Shown: piece after piece, positions 42,501 through 44,531 of the stretch
How the letters are laid out: the number at the start of each line of letters is the position of its first letter
How positions within the stretch are numbered: position 1 is the stretch's first letter
Source of the DNA: Platycnemis pennipes
Lineage: Eukaryota > Arthropoda > Insecta > Odonata > Platycnemididae
Direction of reading: 5' to 3'
NCBI GenBank assembly: GCA_933228895.1
Contig: OW121851.1
Span: forward strand, 132,789,624 to 132,853,623
Length of the DNA stretch: 64,000 nucleotides
Position numbers and translations under genes: made by a program
The notes under the pieces: generated by a model
Database searches by the model: none
Told to the model about the DNA's origin: nothing
What the model saw: the letters and a program-made list of their open reading frames with translations, nothing else

Positions 42501-43832
42501 AGAAGAATCGAGTGGAAAGCTGCGTCAAACCAATCCTAGGATTGTTGGCCACTGATGATGATGATGATTGACCGGGTCATTAACCCGGTCAAGGTGGATT
42601 TTTTTCCGCTGGAAATTTTGTGGTAATTTTCTCTGAAAATTCTGCCCAAGTCGGAAGAAGTCAGCAGAAGCTACACTGGCCGCTCCACCATCTTTCTGGG
42701 CAGTCGCATTAGGCAGCGATTGATAGTTACCTCGGAAGTAAAGGCAATCCGCACCTTGCATGATTTAGGGCCACGCTCAACTACAATCTTGTTTTCACTA
42801 CTTACCTCCAAATATATCTACTTCCAGTCAAAGTGGAGCGCATATTCACTTGGAAAAGTTGGTATTACCACGCTGTATACCGTTTCCAATTATATCGAGG
42901 AGAATCTGTATACATTTTCGAACTCGCATTAGAGATTTTATGACGTAATCAGAAGAAGTGAGACTGTAGCTGAGATTCTGGGCCACGTTCAGAATCTCTC
43001 AACTCTGTTATCAGCGTTTGGCTGAGAAGTAATACCACCTCTAATGGTAGCATCTGTAAACCAGTTTGACTCCTTGTAGGGATTTTCGGACGTAGGCAGT
43101 AAAAGCGTGACTGTTAGTTGACGCGTGTCTATGACTGGATAATTCAGTGATAACCAACAATCACTTTATGTATTTTTTATGTATTCATTTGTCAAATAGT
43201 GAATTTCATTTTGTTTTTCTCTTGTTTGTTTGTTAGCATGTCTTCAAGATTTTTGATGGATTGTCTTATTGATAGAATAACAGATAAGGGGGATTGTCAG
43301 AGGAGAGAACATCTTTTCAGAAGGTAGATGTGTATGAATTGAACTAGTTAAAATGATATTGGAGATTAAAAAATAAAAAGTGCAAAGGGACGTAATAAAT
43401 TCCATTTTAATTGCTTTGACACGATAAGGTGAGATTTTGCATAAGGCCCTTAGGGTAAAAAAATTACTGAAATAAATAGTTTCCTTGGTTAACTTAAGAT
43501 AAAAATTCGATTTGATAAGGAAATGGTGCAAATAGCTTTGAATTCTGAAAAAAGTGCCTTTTAATGTTAGTGCCATTTGTGCTTTGAAAATGTTTGATGA
43601 CGCAAGCATCGACGTTGGATCGGCCATGCCCAGTTTGGTTCTCTCTTTCGCAGGCAGGCGGCGGTGCATGGCGGAGTCGCTCGCCAGGGCCACACTGTTC
43701 ATGCTCCTGTCCTCGCTGCTGCTCAACTTCGACCTGAGCCTGTCCGAGGACCCCTTGCCCTCCTGCCTCGAGGGCCGCGATGGGATCACCCTCTCGCCGC
43801 TGCCCTTCCGCGGCCGGGTCGCACTCAGATGA
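6450..43832 (+). CDS. Cytochrome P450, CYP2 clan (CYP303/305/15-like), 8 exons, complete
   Basis: Joining the eight exons gives an open frame of 510 residues plus a TGA stop, the usual P450 length. Seen: a hydrophobic anchor at residues 1-21, a hinge PPQFPPGP near 25-32, the C-helix WQIHR (W124, R128), the I-helix AGSETT (317-322, proton delivery and oxygen activation), ExxR (E374-R377), FRPERF (427-432), and the heme loop [11 protein letters not shown] with ligand Cys456. Every junction has GT/AG borders and the phases match (1,1,0,1,2,0,1). Known of the family: microsomal P450s sit on the ER face and use NADPH-P450 reductase for mono-oxygenation. Inferred: the motifs [27 protein letters not shown] and the C-terminal GITLSPLPF suggest a CYP2-clan enzyme of the CYP303/305/15 type, which act in development or hormone metabolism. 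The substrate is unknown. Very sure of P450, fairly sure of clan, unsure of family. Confidence 0.93.
6691..7225 (+). mobile_element. Family F DNA element, copy 1
   Basis: It shares about 530 bp with 34418-34938, in the same order: TCGGAACCGAAAT, CACAACCATTCACTCGTAAA, GCAAAAGGTGATGCCCACCG, CGCCGCTTATAACTCGAGAA, and the end GGTAAACGACCCCATT. The ends AATGGGG-CGTT and AACGACCCCATT form short inverted repeats. No coding frame is seen, so it is likely a non-autonomous DNA transposon in P450 intron 1. Confidence 0.8.
7226..8836. other. Intronic DNA without recognisable features
   Basis: AT-rich with one C homopolymer near 7471. A tRNA-like B-box GGGTTCGAACTC at about 8657 suggests an old SINE remnant at 8600-8730. 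Nothing else stands out. Confidence 0.4.
8837..9138. mobile_element. Family C inverted-repeat MITE, copy 1
   Basis: GGATTATCTCGAATAAGTAA then CCAAGGAGTCACGTG at the left is mirrored by CACGTGGCTCCTTGG and TACCTATTCGAGATAATCC at the right, giving TIRs of about 60 bp. The centre is itself palindromic around CTCTATAGTCGAGAC. Copies occur at 44224-44531 and 58721-59344, and a fourth starts at 63973. Confidence 0.85.
9137..9400 (+). mobile_element. tRNA-like SINE remnant
   Basis: TGGCGTGGCTGGCGAGTGAG resembles an A-box region, and TGGGTTCTAATCTAGG at about 9189 a B-box, followed by a body without coding potential. It abuts the right end of the family C copy. Confidence 0.5.
10111..10362 (+). CDS. 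P450 exon 2: N-terminal beta sheet and helix A/B region
   Basis: The acceptor GTGATTGCAG ends at 10110 and the donor GTAAGAG starts at 10363. The first bases complete the Gly codon split from exon 1, giving [12 protein letters not shown]. The exon covers residues 31-115, including [15 protein letters not shown] and [20 protein letters not shown], typical CYP2-clan sequence before helix C. It is much more GC-rich than the surrounding intron. It exits in phase 1. Confidence 0.92.
10420..10560 (+). mobile_element. LINE RT fragment (family A-related)
   Basis: The frame reads [20 protein letters not shown], then [17 protein letters not shown], matching the end of the family A RT (APAYY-RFD-REIDC-TDRF-F-PRTI). 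It is a diverged short piece just after exon 2. Confidence 0.7.
10690..10830 (-). mobile_element. SINE E1 3' region fragment
   Basis: GCATGCCTGTATGAACTTCTAATGTG matches 17560-17600, and TCGCATGTTGGATGAAAAGTA matches 17926-17948, both in SINE E1 copies. Confidence 0.5.
10960..11160 (+). mobile_element. tRNA-like SINE remnant
   Basis: AAGCCGAGTGGGCTACCTAG and the B-box-like TCCCGGGTTTAAATC are followed by a noncoding body. It looks like another tRNA-derived family, but I found no full second copy. Confidence 0.4.
11450..11960. other. Pyrimidine-rich stretch in intron 2
   Basis: The + strand is strongly biased to C and T, with few open frames of interest. It may be a decayed LINE lying on the - strand. 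I could not identify a family. Confidence 0.4.
12751..12862. repeat. Inverted repeat around CGCCGACCCTTCT
   Basis: Left arm CTTCCGCCGACCCTTCTGTC is mirrored by GAGAAGGGTCGGCGAAAG at 12845-12862. AGCTTCGTCA and GCTGACGAAG also pair. The loop is AT-rich and about 50 bp. It could be a small MITE ending 165 bp before exon 3. Confidence 0.7.
13027..13481 (+). CDS. P450 exon 3: helices C to G
   Basis: This is the largest exon (455 nt, residues 115-266). It begins after CACTCAG and ends before GTGAGT. It carries the C-helix motif [14 protein letters not shown], whose Trp and Arg contact a heme propionate in this family. It then runs through the variable F/G region and ends at VEEIHNFLR in phase 0. 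It is strongly GC-rich, which is why both strands look open here; the antisense frames are shadows. Confidence 0.94.
13575..14655 (-). mobile_element. Family A LINE, RT palm to 3' tail, reverse orientation
   Basis: On the - strand I read [20 protein letters not shown] and AVVYRGIS (RT catalytic FADD region, 14575-14645). Further 3' comes [20 protein letters not shown] and [12 protein letters not shown], and the 3' tail at 13580-13645. Frameshifts and stops break it. It lies antisense in intron 3. Confidence 0.8.
14656..15793. other. Intron 3 remainder, nothing recognised
   Basis: No gene or repeat family that I can support. AT-rich, with short unrelated open frames. Confidence 0.4.
15794..15905 (+). 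CDS. P450 exon 4: short exon between helices G and I
   Basis: A 112-nt exon that is easy to miss because its open frame is short. The acceptor TTACACTTACAG ends at 15793 and the donor GTTTGT starts at 15906. It translates as [18 protein letters not shown] followed by LIEAYLMEM. This matches the H-helix pattern of CYP2-clan proteins (acidic/basic linker, then a D/E-hIDAYL-type motif). Entry is phase 0 from FLR and exit is phase 1, both matching the neighbours. Confidence 0.88.
15996..16113 (+). mobile_element. Family F left-end fragment
   Basis: ATGGGCGCGTTTATTCGGAA onward matches the first 115 bp of the F copies at 6691 and 34418, then stops. It lies in intron 4, 90 bp after exon 4. Confidence 0.75.
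16140..16720 (-). mobile_element. Family A LINE remnant, reverse orientation
   Basis: A family A tail on the - strand (GTGTGTGGCAGAGGGTGAAT at about 16210) is followed by a degenerate RT C-terminus whose - strand translation resembles [15 protein letters not shown]. It fills most of intron 4 and ends about 110 bp before exon 5. Confidence 0.65.
16833..17013 (+). CDS. P450 exon 5: I-helix to J-helix
   Basis: The acceptor TCTTTCCCCCAG ends at 16832 and the donor GTAAGC starts at 17014. The split Asp codon joins exon 4 to [19 protein letters not shown], the oxygen-activating I-helix. After that come AVLLLLKHP and [20 protein letters not shown]. The donor overlaps an in-frame TAA that would end translation if intron 5 were retained. 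Exit is phase 2. Confidence 0.94.
17158..17260 (+). mobile_element. Family A solo tail
   Basis: It starts TAGCTGCTTGTTTGCATGAT, runs through CCCTGCCACACACCCTCGCG and ends GTGTAGATGTA. No RT frame precedes it. Confidence 0.75.
17285..17380 (+). mobile_element. Second, diverged family A solo tail
   Basis: GTAGCTCTTAGTTGCATGTA then ATGGTCCCTCACACCATCG and GGTATTATGTAGATGTAGAT is a diverged tail directly after the previous one, in the same direction. Confidence 0.6.
17560..17802 (-). mobile_element. tRNA-derived SINE (family E1)
   Basis: On the - strand it starts GCGGTAGCTTAATTGGTTAA, has B-box GGTTCGAGTCCCGGTC, and continues into GCGAATGATTTTTTTTCTTC. A 24-bp unit is tandemly tripled in its 3' part (17573-17644). 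The acceptor stem does not close, so this is not a tRNA gene. Confidence 0.75.
17573..17644. repeat. Three tandem 24-bp units
   Basis: TGAACTTCTAATATGACTGAAGAA-type units are repeated three times. The second and third are identical; the first differs at three positions. They lie within the SINE E1 copy. Confidence 0.85.
17815..17990 (+). mobile_element. SINE E1, head-to-head copy
   Basis: GTGTTCGAGTCCCGGTCAAG then GCGAATGATTTTTTTCTCTG matches the neighbouring - strand E1 copy but in the opposite direction, so their tRNA-like heads face each other about 15 bp apart. Confidence 0.7.
18015..18092 (+). mobile_element. Family A solo tail
   Basis: CGTGCATGTTTGGTGATCTT then CACCCTCGCGGTGGCTCGCA and ACGTAGATGAGG. 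A shortened tail without coding sequence. Confidence 0.65.
18120..18190 (+). mobile_element. tRNA-like remnant
   Basis: GTCGTGGGTTCGAATCCCGC is a B-box-like block, but there is no closing acceptor stem. Probably a SINE piece. Confidence 0.4.
19081..19995 (-). mobile_element. Family B (RTE-like) LINE fragment
   Basis: The 3' end on the - strand is a short GAT-repeat tail (CATCATCATGGGTCAACACT on +). Upstream come the C-terminal region and then an RT core resembling [19 protein letters not shown] (an FADDIALIAE-type motif). Many stops. It contains a short perfect hairpin at 19321-19353. Confidence 0.75.
19321..19353. repeat. Perfect hairpin in LINE remnant
   Basis: TACTCTACGTTTCG is followed after five bases by its exact reverse complement. 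It lies inside the family B copy but has no counterpart in the other B copies I looked at. Confidence 0.75.
20131..20419 (+). mobile_element. Family H MITE (289 bp), internally deleted
   Basis: The left end AATAGGGTAGTTTCC and right end GGAAAATACCCTATT are inverted repeats. The left 200 bp match 36294-36500 and, reversed, 33675-33850. The last 60 bp match the right end of the longer copy at about 37060-37117. No coding frame. Confidence 0.8.
20911..21545 (-). mobile_element. Family B (RTE-like) LINE fragment
   Basis: The - strand encodes [40 protein letters not shown] and [20 protein letters not shown], the C-terminal region of RTE-type endonuclease/RT proteins. Frame breaks occur. It ends about 290 bp before exon 6. 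Confidence 0.85.
21833..21950 (+). CDS. P450 exon 6: K-helix with ExxR
   Basis: The acceptor TTTCTCTTTCAG ends at 21832 and the donor GTACGT starts at 21951. It reads [20 protein letters not shown] and continues to [10 protein letters not shown]. It contains the ExxR pair (E374, R377) that locks the heme core, and the beta-1 strands ending in the YxIPK pattern. Its base composition is closer to the introns than that of exons 2, 3, 5 and 8. Exit is phase 0. Confidence 0.93.
22524..22668 (+). CDS. P450 exon 7: PERF motif and start of heme loop
   Basis: The acceptor TACCTTTTTCCAG ends at 22523 and the donor GTAAGG starts at 22669. It encodes [20 protein letters not shown], then [11 protein letters not shown] and LLPFGSG. 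The intron splits the Gly codon inside the heme-binding loop, three residues before the next block of arginines. Exit is phase 1, into a 21-kb intron. Confidence 0.94.
22811..23185. mobile_element. Family L MITE, copy 1
   Basis: The left end AGGGCCGCATTCAGAACCTC and right end GAGGTTCTGAATATGGCTCT are inverted repeats that stay similar for about 65 bp. A second copy lies at 42764-43116 in the opposite orientation. No coding frame beyond chance. Confidence 0.75.
23490..23590 (-). mobile_element. Family B LINE 3' end, short
   Basis: CATCATCGGTCAACAATCCT then AAGATTGGTTTGACGCAGCC is the 3' terminus of the RTE-like family; only about 100 bp remain. Confidence 0.75.
24360..24560 (+). mobile_element. 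N arm, left
   Basis: It contains ATAGACCAATACCACCTCGG, ATTCGACGAGTTAACTCG, GCAGCTAACCTCTATATCTA and GGTCGACCCACCATCCGCAA. The same sequence appears reversed at 25700-25905 with roughly a quarter of bases changed. Either two copies of one repeat or the long arms of one 1.5-kb element. Confidence 0.65.
25067..25334 (+). mobile_element. Family B LINE 3' end
   Basis: Degenerate RTE-like C-terminus ([20 protein letters not shown], then [20 protein letters not shown]) ends GATTGTTGACCGATGATGAT. It lies between the two N arms. Confidence 0.85.
25475..25512. repeat. Perfect hairpin
   Basis: ATTCGGGTTTTCC pairs exactly with GGAAAACCCGAAT across a 12-base loop. Confidence 0.8.
25700..25905 (-). mobile_element. 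N arm, right (inverted)
   Basis: Reverse complement counterpart of 24360-24560: GCGTTCACCGGGTTGCGGAT, then GTCGACCTCCATATTTAGAG and ACTCGTCGAATTGGCAGTCG. Confidence 0.65.
25906..26982. other. Intron 7 stretch, nothing recognised
   Basis: AT-rich to about 26370. A more balanced patch follows at 26380-26870 with overlapping open frames on both strands but no domain I recognise. Confidence 0.4.
26983..27330 (-). mobile_element. Family B LINE 3' end
   Basis: On the - strand the frame reads [20 protein letters not shown] and continues to [20 protein letters not shown], followed by the GAT tail at 26983-26990. One of the best preserved B copies (about 100 residues open). Confidence 0.85.
27331..29366. 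other. Intron 7 stretch, nothing recognised
   Basis: No repeat family or gene I can support. Short open frames only, without domains. Confidence 0.4.
29367..29453 (+). repeat. Imperfect 50-bp tandem duplication
   Basis: TATAAAATTAACAAATCCAT-CCCTA occurs at 29368 and again at 29418, at the truncated 5' side of the Penelope-like fragment. Confidence 0.75.
29398..30066 (+). mobile_element. Penelope-like element 3' end with GIY-YIG domain
   Basis: The open frame (29398-29868, stop TGA) contains [20 protein letters not shown] then [13 protein letters not shown]. This is the GVY...YVGQTGR...R..EH signature of the GIY-YIG endonuclease that follows the RT in Penelope-like retroelements. [12 protein letters not shown] follows, also typical. 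After the frame comes a 3' region with CCTGATGGTGACCTGAGAAG and GTTGAAACCGGTCGG, resembling the hammerhead-ribozyme motif of Penelope LTRs. The RT itself is missing, so this is a 5'-truncated copy. The domain frame is intact. Confidence 0.82.
30009..30052 (+). other. Hammerhead-like motif in Penelope 3' region
   Basis: CTGATGG, then a small stem GACCT/AGGTT, then GAAAC follows the order of a type I hammerhead core (CUGAUGA, stem II, GAAA). The last core A is G here, which would weaken cleavage. Activity is not shown. Confidence 0.5.
30070..31215. other. Intron 7 stretch, nothing recognised
   Basis: Purine-rich sequence without a family I can name. Confidence 0.4.
31216..31400 (+). mobile_element. 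tRNA-derived SINE (third type)
   Basis: GCCCCGGTGACGGCGAGGTG and the B-box GGGTTCGAATCCAACCCG are followed by a noncoding body ending in AAATAAATAAACAAAAGAAA. It abuts a family B copy. Confidence 0.65.
31411..31734 (+). mobile_element. Family B LINE 3' end
   Basis: It starts GAGAATGATGGAGATAAAAT, encodes a frameshifted RTE-like C-terminus ([16 protein letters not shown]...), and ends GGATTGTTGACTCATGATGA. Confidence 0.8.
32545..33852 (-). mobile_element. Family H element, long copy (about 1.3 kb)
   Basis: The ends are TTAGGACAGTTATG... on the + strand at 32545 and GGAAACTGTCCTATTGG at 33836-33852, giving TIRs of the AATAGG-CAGTTTCC type. The right 190 bp match 20131-20330 reversed, and 32560-32760 match 36900-37110 reversed. 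The unshared middle holds a - strand frame of 114 codons (33184-33528) that I do not recognise; it could derive from a transposase or be chance. Confidence 0.65.
33970..34281 (-). other. Unrecognised 103-codon basic ORF
   Basis: On the - strand an ATG-led frame encodes a Lys/Arg/Pro-rich product starting [20 protein letters not shown]. The region is GC-richer than its flanks. No motif known to me. It could be a remnant of a mobile-element ORF1. Low confidence as a gene. Confidence 0.25.
34278..34422. repeat. 17-bp inverted repeat at F left end
   Basis: CCATTTGAAAGCCGACC (34278-34294) is mirrored exactly by GGTCGGCTTTCAAATGG (34406-34422). The right arm overlaps the first bases of family F copy 2. 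Confidence 0.85.
34418..34938 (+). mobile_element. Family F DNA element, copy 2
   Basis: Full-length counterpart of 6691-7225. Ends AATGGGGGTTTACTC and GTAAACGACCCCATT are imperfect inverted repeats. No coding frame. Confidence 0.8.
35045..35240 (+). mobile_element. SINE E1 pieces
   Basis: 35050-35095 carries CCCGCTGAAATTGCTCAGTA and AGAGGAAAAAAAC (E1 body on -). 35145-35240 carries GATCTCTCAAGTGGTAGAGC and CTAATCCCGGTCAAAGTGAA then TGATTTTTTTCTCTGTGG (E1 head on +). Two opposed copies again meet head to head. Confidence 0.65.
35440..35515 (-). mobile_element. tRNA-like SINE head
   Basis: CAGCCGGGATTCGAACCCGG then GGTCAATACTCTAACCATTA is a - strand tRNA-like head of the E2 type without body. 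Confidence 0.55.
35971..35992 (+). repeat. G-rich homopolymer
   Basis: A run of G broken by single T and A bases; likely polymorphic in length. Confidence 0.8.
36294..37117 (+). mobile_element. Family H element, long copy (about 0.8 kb)
   Basis: It starts AATAGGGTAATTTCCTTCAT and its last segment (37060-37117, GAGATAATAAACTTTCGATC) matches the right end of the short copy at 20131-20419. The middle (36900-37110) matches 32560-32760 reversed. The short copy thus looks like an internal deletion of this longer form. Confidence 0.65.
37440..37600. other. Pyrimidine-rich stretch
   Basis: C/T-rich + strand directly before a family A tail. Nothing recognised. Confidence 0.35.
37605..37688 (+). mobile_element. 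Family A solo tail
   Basis: ACCCCCTGCCACACACCTTT then TAGGTGGCTTGCAGGGTATT and CATGTAGATGT. No RT frame upstream. Confidence 0.7.
38396..38431. repeat. Hairpin with TTTAGAGGCACTG arms
   Basis: TTTAGAGGCACTG is mirrored exactly after 10 bases; pairing continues imperfectly outward. A related hairpin lies at 39103-39153. Confidence 0.8.
38603..38925 (-). mobile_element. Family B LINE 3' end
   Basis: CATCATCATCGGTCAACAAT then CCTAGGATTGGTTTGACGCA on + is the reverse of the B tail, followed by the degenerate C-terminal region. It stops next to a hAT-like element. Confidence 0.8.
38949..40306. mobile_element. hAT-like non-autonomous element (about 1.36 kb)
   Basis: The left end AGTAGTGGTCCCCAATCGGT then GTGCTGCGGTAC and the right end GCGCCGCCAACCCAGAAGGT then TGGGAATCACTGCT are inverted repeats of the CAGTGGTTCCCAACC type common in hAT elements. 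The interior is AT-rich without a transposase frame. I could not confirm an 8-bp duplication. Confidence 0.6.
39103..39153. repeat. Hairpin, 23-bp arms
   Basis: GAAGCACTTTATAGGCACTG-TAT pairs with ATACAGTACCTCTAAAGCAC-TTC with three mismatches across a 5-base loop. Its core resembles 38396-38431. Confidence 0.75.
40770..40948. mobile_element. Short GC-ended MITE
   Basis: AAGTAGCGTACCAAGG at the left and CTTGGTACGCCACTG at the right are inverted repeats. GCCCCGGGTGCC and CCCGGGGCGCC extend the pairing inward. The middle is AT-rich. Confidence 0.65.
41279..41350 (-). tRNA. tRNA-Gly (anticodon TCC)
   Basis: On the - strand this 72-nt gene folds as a full cloverleaf. The acceptor arm GCGTCGG pairs with CCGACGC (7 bp, no mismatch) and is followed by discriminator A. 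It has A-box TGGTGTAATGG, anticodon loop CTTCCAA, and B-box GGTTCGATTCC within a perfect TpsiC stem. Four bases beyond the 3' end is a run of five T on the same strand, fitting a Pol III terminator. The gene lies antisense in intron 7 of the P450. Unlike the SINE heads in the window it has an intact acceptor stem and no tail, so I take it as a real gene. Confidence 0.92.
41400..41675 (+). mobile_element. Family A LINE 3' end
   Basis: AAATTTTCCCGCGTACCATT then AGAGAGCACAATAGGCGGCA is the last RT codons, followed by the tail CCCTTTACTACAACCCTCGT and TGTAGATGTAGATG. It starts about 50 bp upstream of the tRNA-Gly 5' end. Confidence 0.75.
41885..41950 (-). mobile_element. SINE E1 fragment
   Basis: ACCCGCTGAAATGCACTCTA then GCAGAGGAAAAAAATATACC matches the E1 body on the - strand. 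It abuts the family B copy. Confidence 0.55.
41955..42568 (+). mobile_element. Family B (RTE-like) LINE, longest C-terminal copy
   Basis: It encodes [20 protein letters not shown] and [20 protein letters not shown] in one frame, then after a frameshift [20 protein letters not shown] to RPRMRYM. It ends GATTGTTGGCCACTGATGAT plus GATGATG. Best reference for family B here. The RT core is absent. Confidence 0.88.
42570..42690 (+). mobile_element. SINE E1 fragment
   Basis: GACCGGGTCATTAACCCGGT then CAAGGTGGATTTTTTTCCGC is an E1-type tRNA/B-box end plus body, directly after the family B tail. Confidence 0.55.
42764..43116. mobile_element. Family L MITE, copy 2
   Basis: It begins TTAGGGCCACGCTCAACTAC and ends AAAGCGTGACTGTTAGTTG, inverted with respect to each other and matching 22811-23185 in the opposite orientation. 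Family J copy 1 follows with no gap. Confidence 0.65.
43117..43432 (+). mobile_element. Family J repeat, copy 1
   Basis: About 310 bp match 53590-53898 in reverse: GATTGTTGGTTATCACTGAATT-type and TTGTTTGTTAGCATGTCTTC segments, ending TTTAATTGCTTTGACAC. It ends about 220 bp before P450 exon 8. Type unknown. Confidence 0.7.
43654..43832 (+). CDS. P450 exon 8: heme-cysteine loop, L-helix, C-terminus
   Basis: The acceptor CTCTCTTTCGCAG ends at 43653. The exon completes FGSG with [11 protein letters not shown], placing the heme-ligand Cys at residue 456. It continues through [18 protein letters not shown] and ends [16 protein letters not shown] with TGA at 43830-43832. Odd point: the position two after the Cys, normally Gly in the family signature, is Ala. 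The frame is open, GC-rich and in the right phase, so I take it as the true last exon despite its distance. Confidence 0.9.
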
Positions 43833-44223
43833 AAACGAGGACGGCCCAGACTCCACCTTGGACGTGTTCTCCCAGAGCAGGACAACCTAATGTGTGTTGG
43901 CACCCATTGTGCCCTGGGTGTTTTTCCAGAAATGACTCTCATGTCTTCGTGCCTTGACAATGGGTTCACAACCCCGACCCCTTTAGCATTTCGAATGCAA
44001 ATCCCTTCAAGGTGTTTTATTCGAGAGGGACACGATATGGTCAAGCCTCGACAGTCATGTCGTCACCTCGATAAATCCAGCATTATTGCGCGCAACCAAT
44101 CGCACTTGTTGAATCCTTTGCATCACAGTGTCGGCGTTGTTGAAGATAGAGAATTTGGAGTCCTCGTTTGAATGAGACACCAGGCGTCGACTAACATGCG
44201 CTTTCATAATGTTGTCATTGTAG
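43833..44223 (+). other. P450 3' flank
   Basis: This should contain the 3' untranslated region. I see no canonical AATAAA in the first 390 bp. The antisense open frames across exon 8 are shadows. Confidence 0.4.
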
Positions 44224-44531
44224 AGGGGGGTTGGGTTTGAAACCGTCTGGATTATCTCGAATAGGTAACCAAGGAGTATAAATACGAATGGTTTATAAAT
44301 TCGGTGCGTTAAAACCGTTCATTACAACTTCATTCACTGTTTACGCTTGTGTTTAATTTAATCTGGGGGCTCTAAAGTCGAGACAGATGAGAAAATACTC
44401 AAGTGAAAACAATGAATGATATTGTAACGAATGATTCAGACACACTAAATGTTCAAACCATTCGTGTTTGACCATGTGACTCCTTGGTTACCTATTCGAG
44501 ATTATTCCGACGGTTTCAAACACCTCCTCCC
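44224..44531. mobile_element. Family C inverted-repeat MITE, copy 2
   Basis: GGGTTTGAAACCGTCTGGAT then TATCTCGAATAGGTAACCAA at the left is mirrored by TTGGTTACCTATTCGAGATT and CCGACGGTTTCAAACACCTC at the right. The most intact family C copy. Confidence 0.88.

Larger units (their letters stand above)
22669..43653 (+). other. P450 intron 7 (about 21 kb)
   Basis: This very long intron interrupts the heme loop codon. It contains an L-family MITE, RTE-like LINE copies, inverted N arms, a Penelope-like 3' end, H-family elements, an F element, a hAT-like element and the tRNA-Gly gene. No other exon-like P450 sequence was found in it, so no exon seems to be missing: the protein is complete without one. 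Confidence 0.85.

Noticed and set aside
43244..44044. 266-codon antisense frame across exon 8
   Set aside because: Its centre mirrors the GC-rich exon 8 and the rest covers the J repeat; no domain is visible on that strand.
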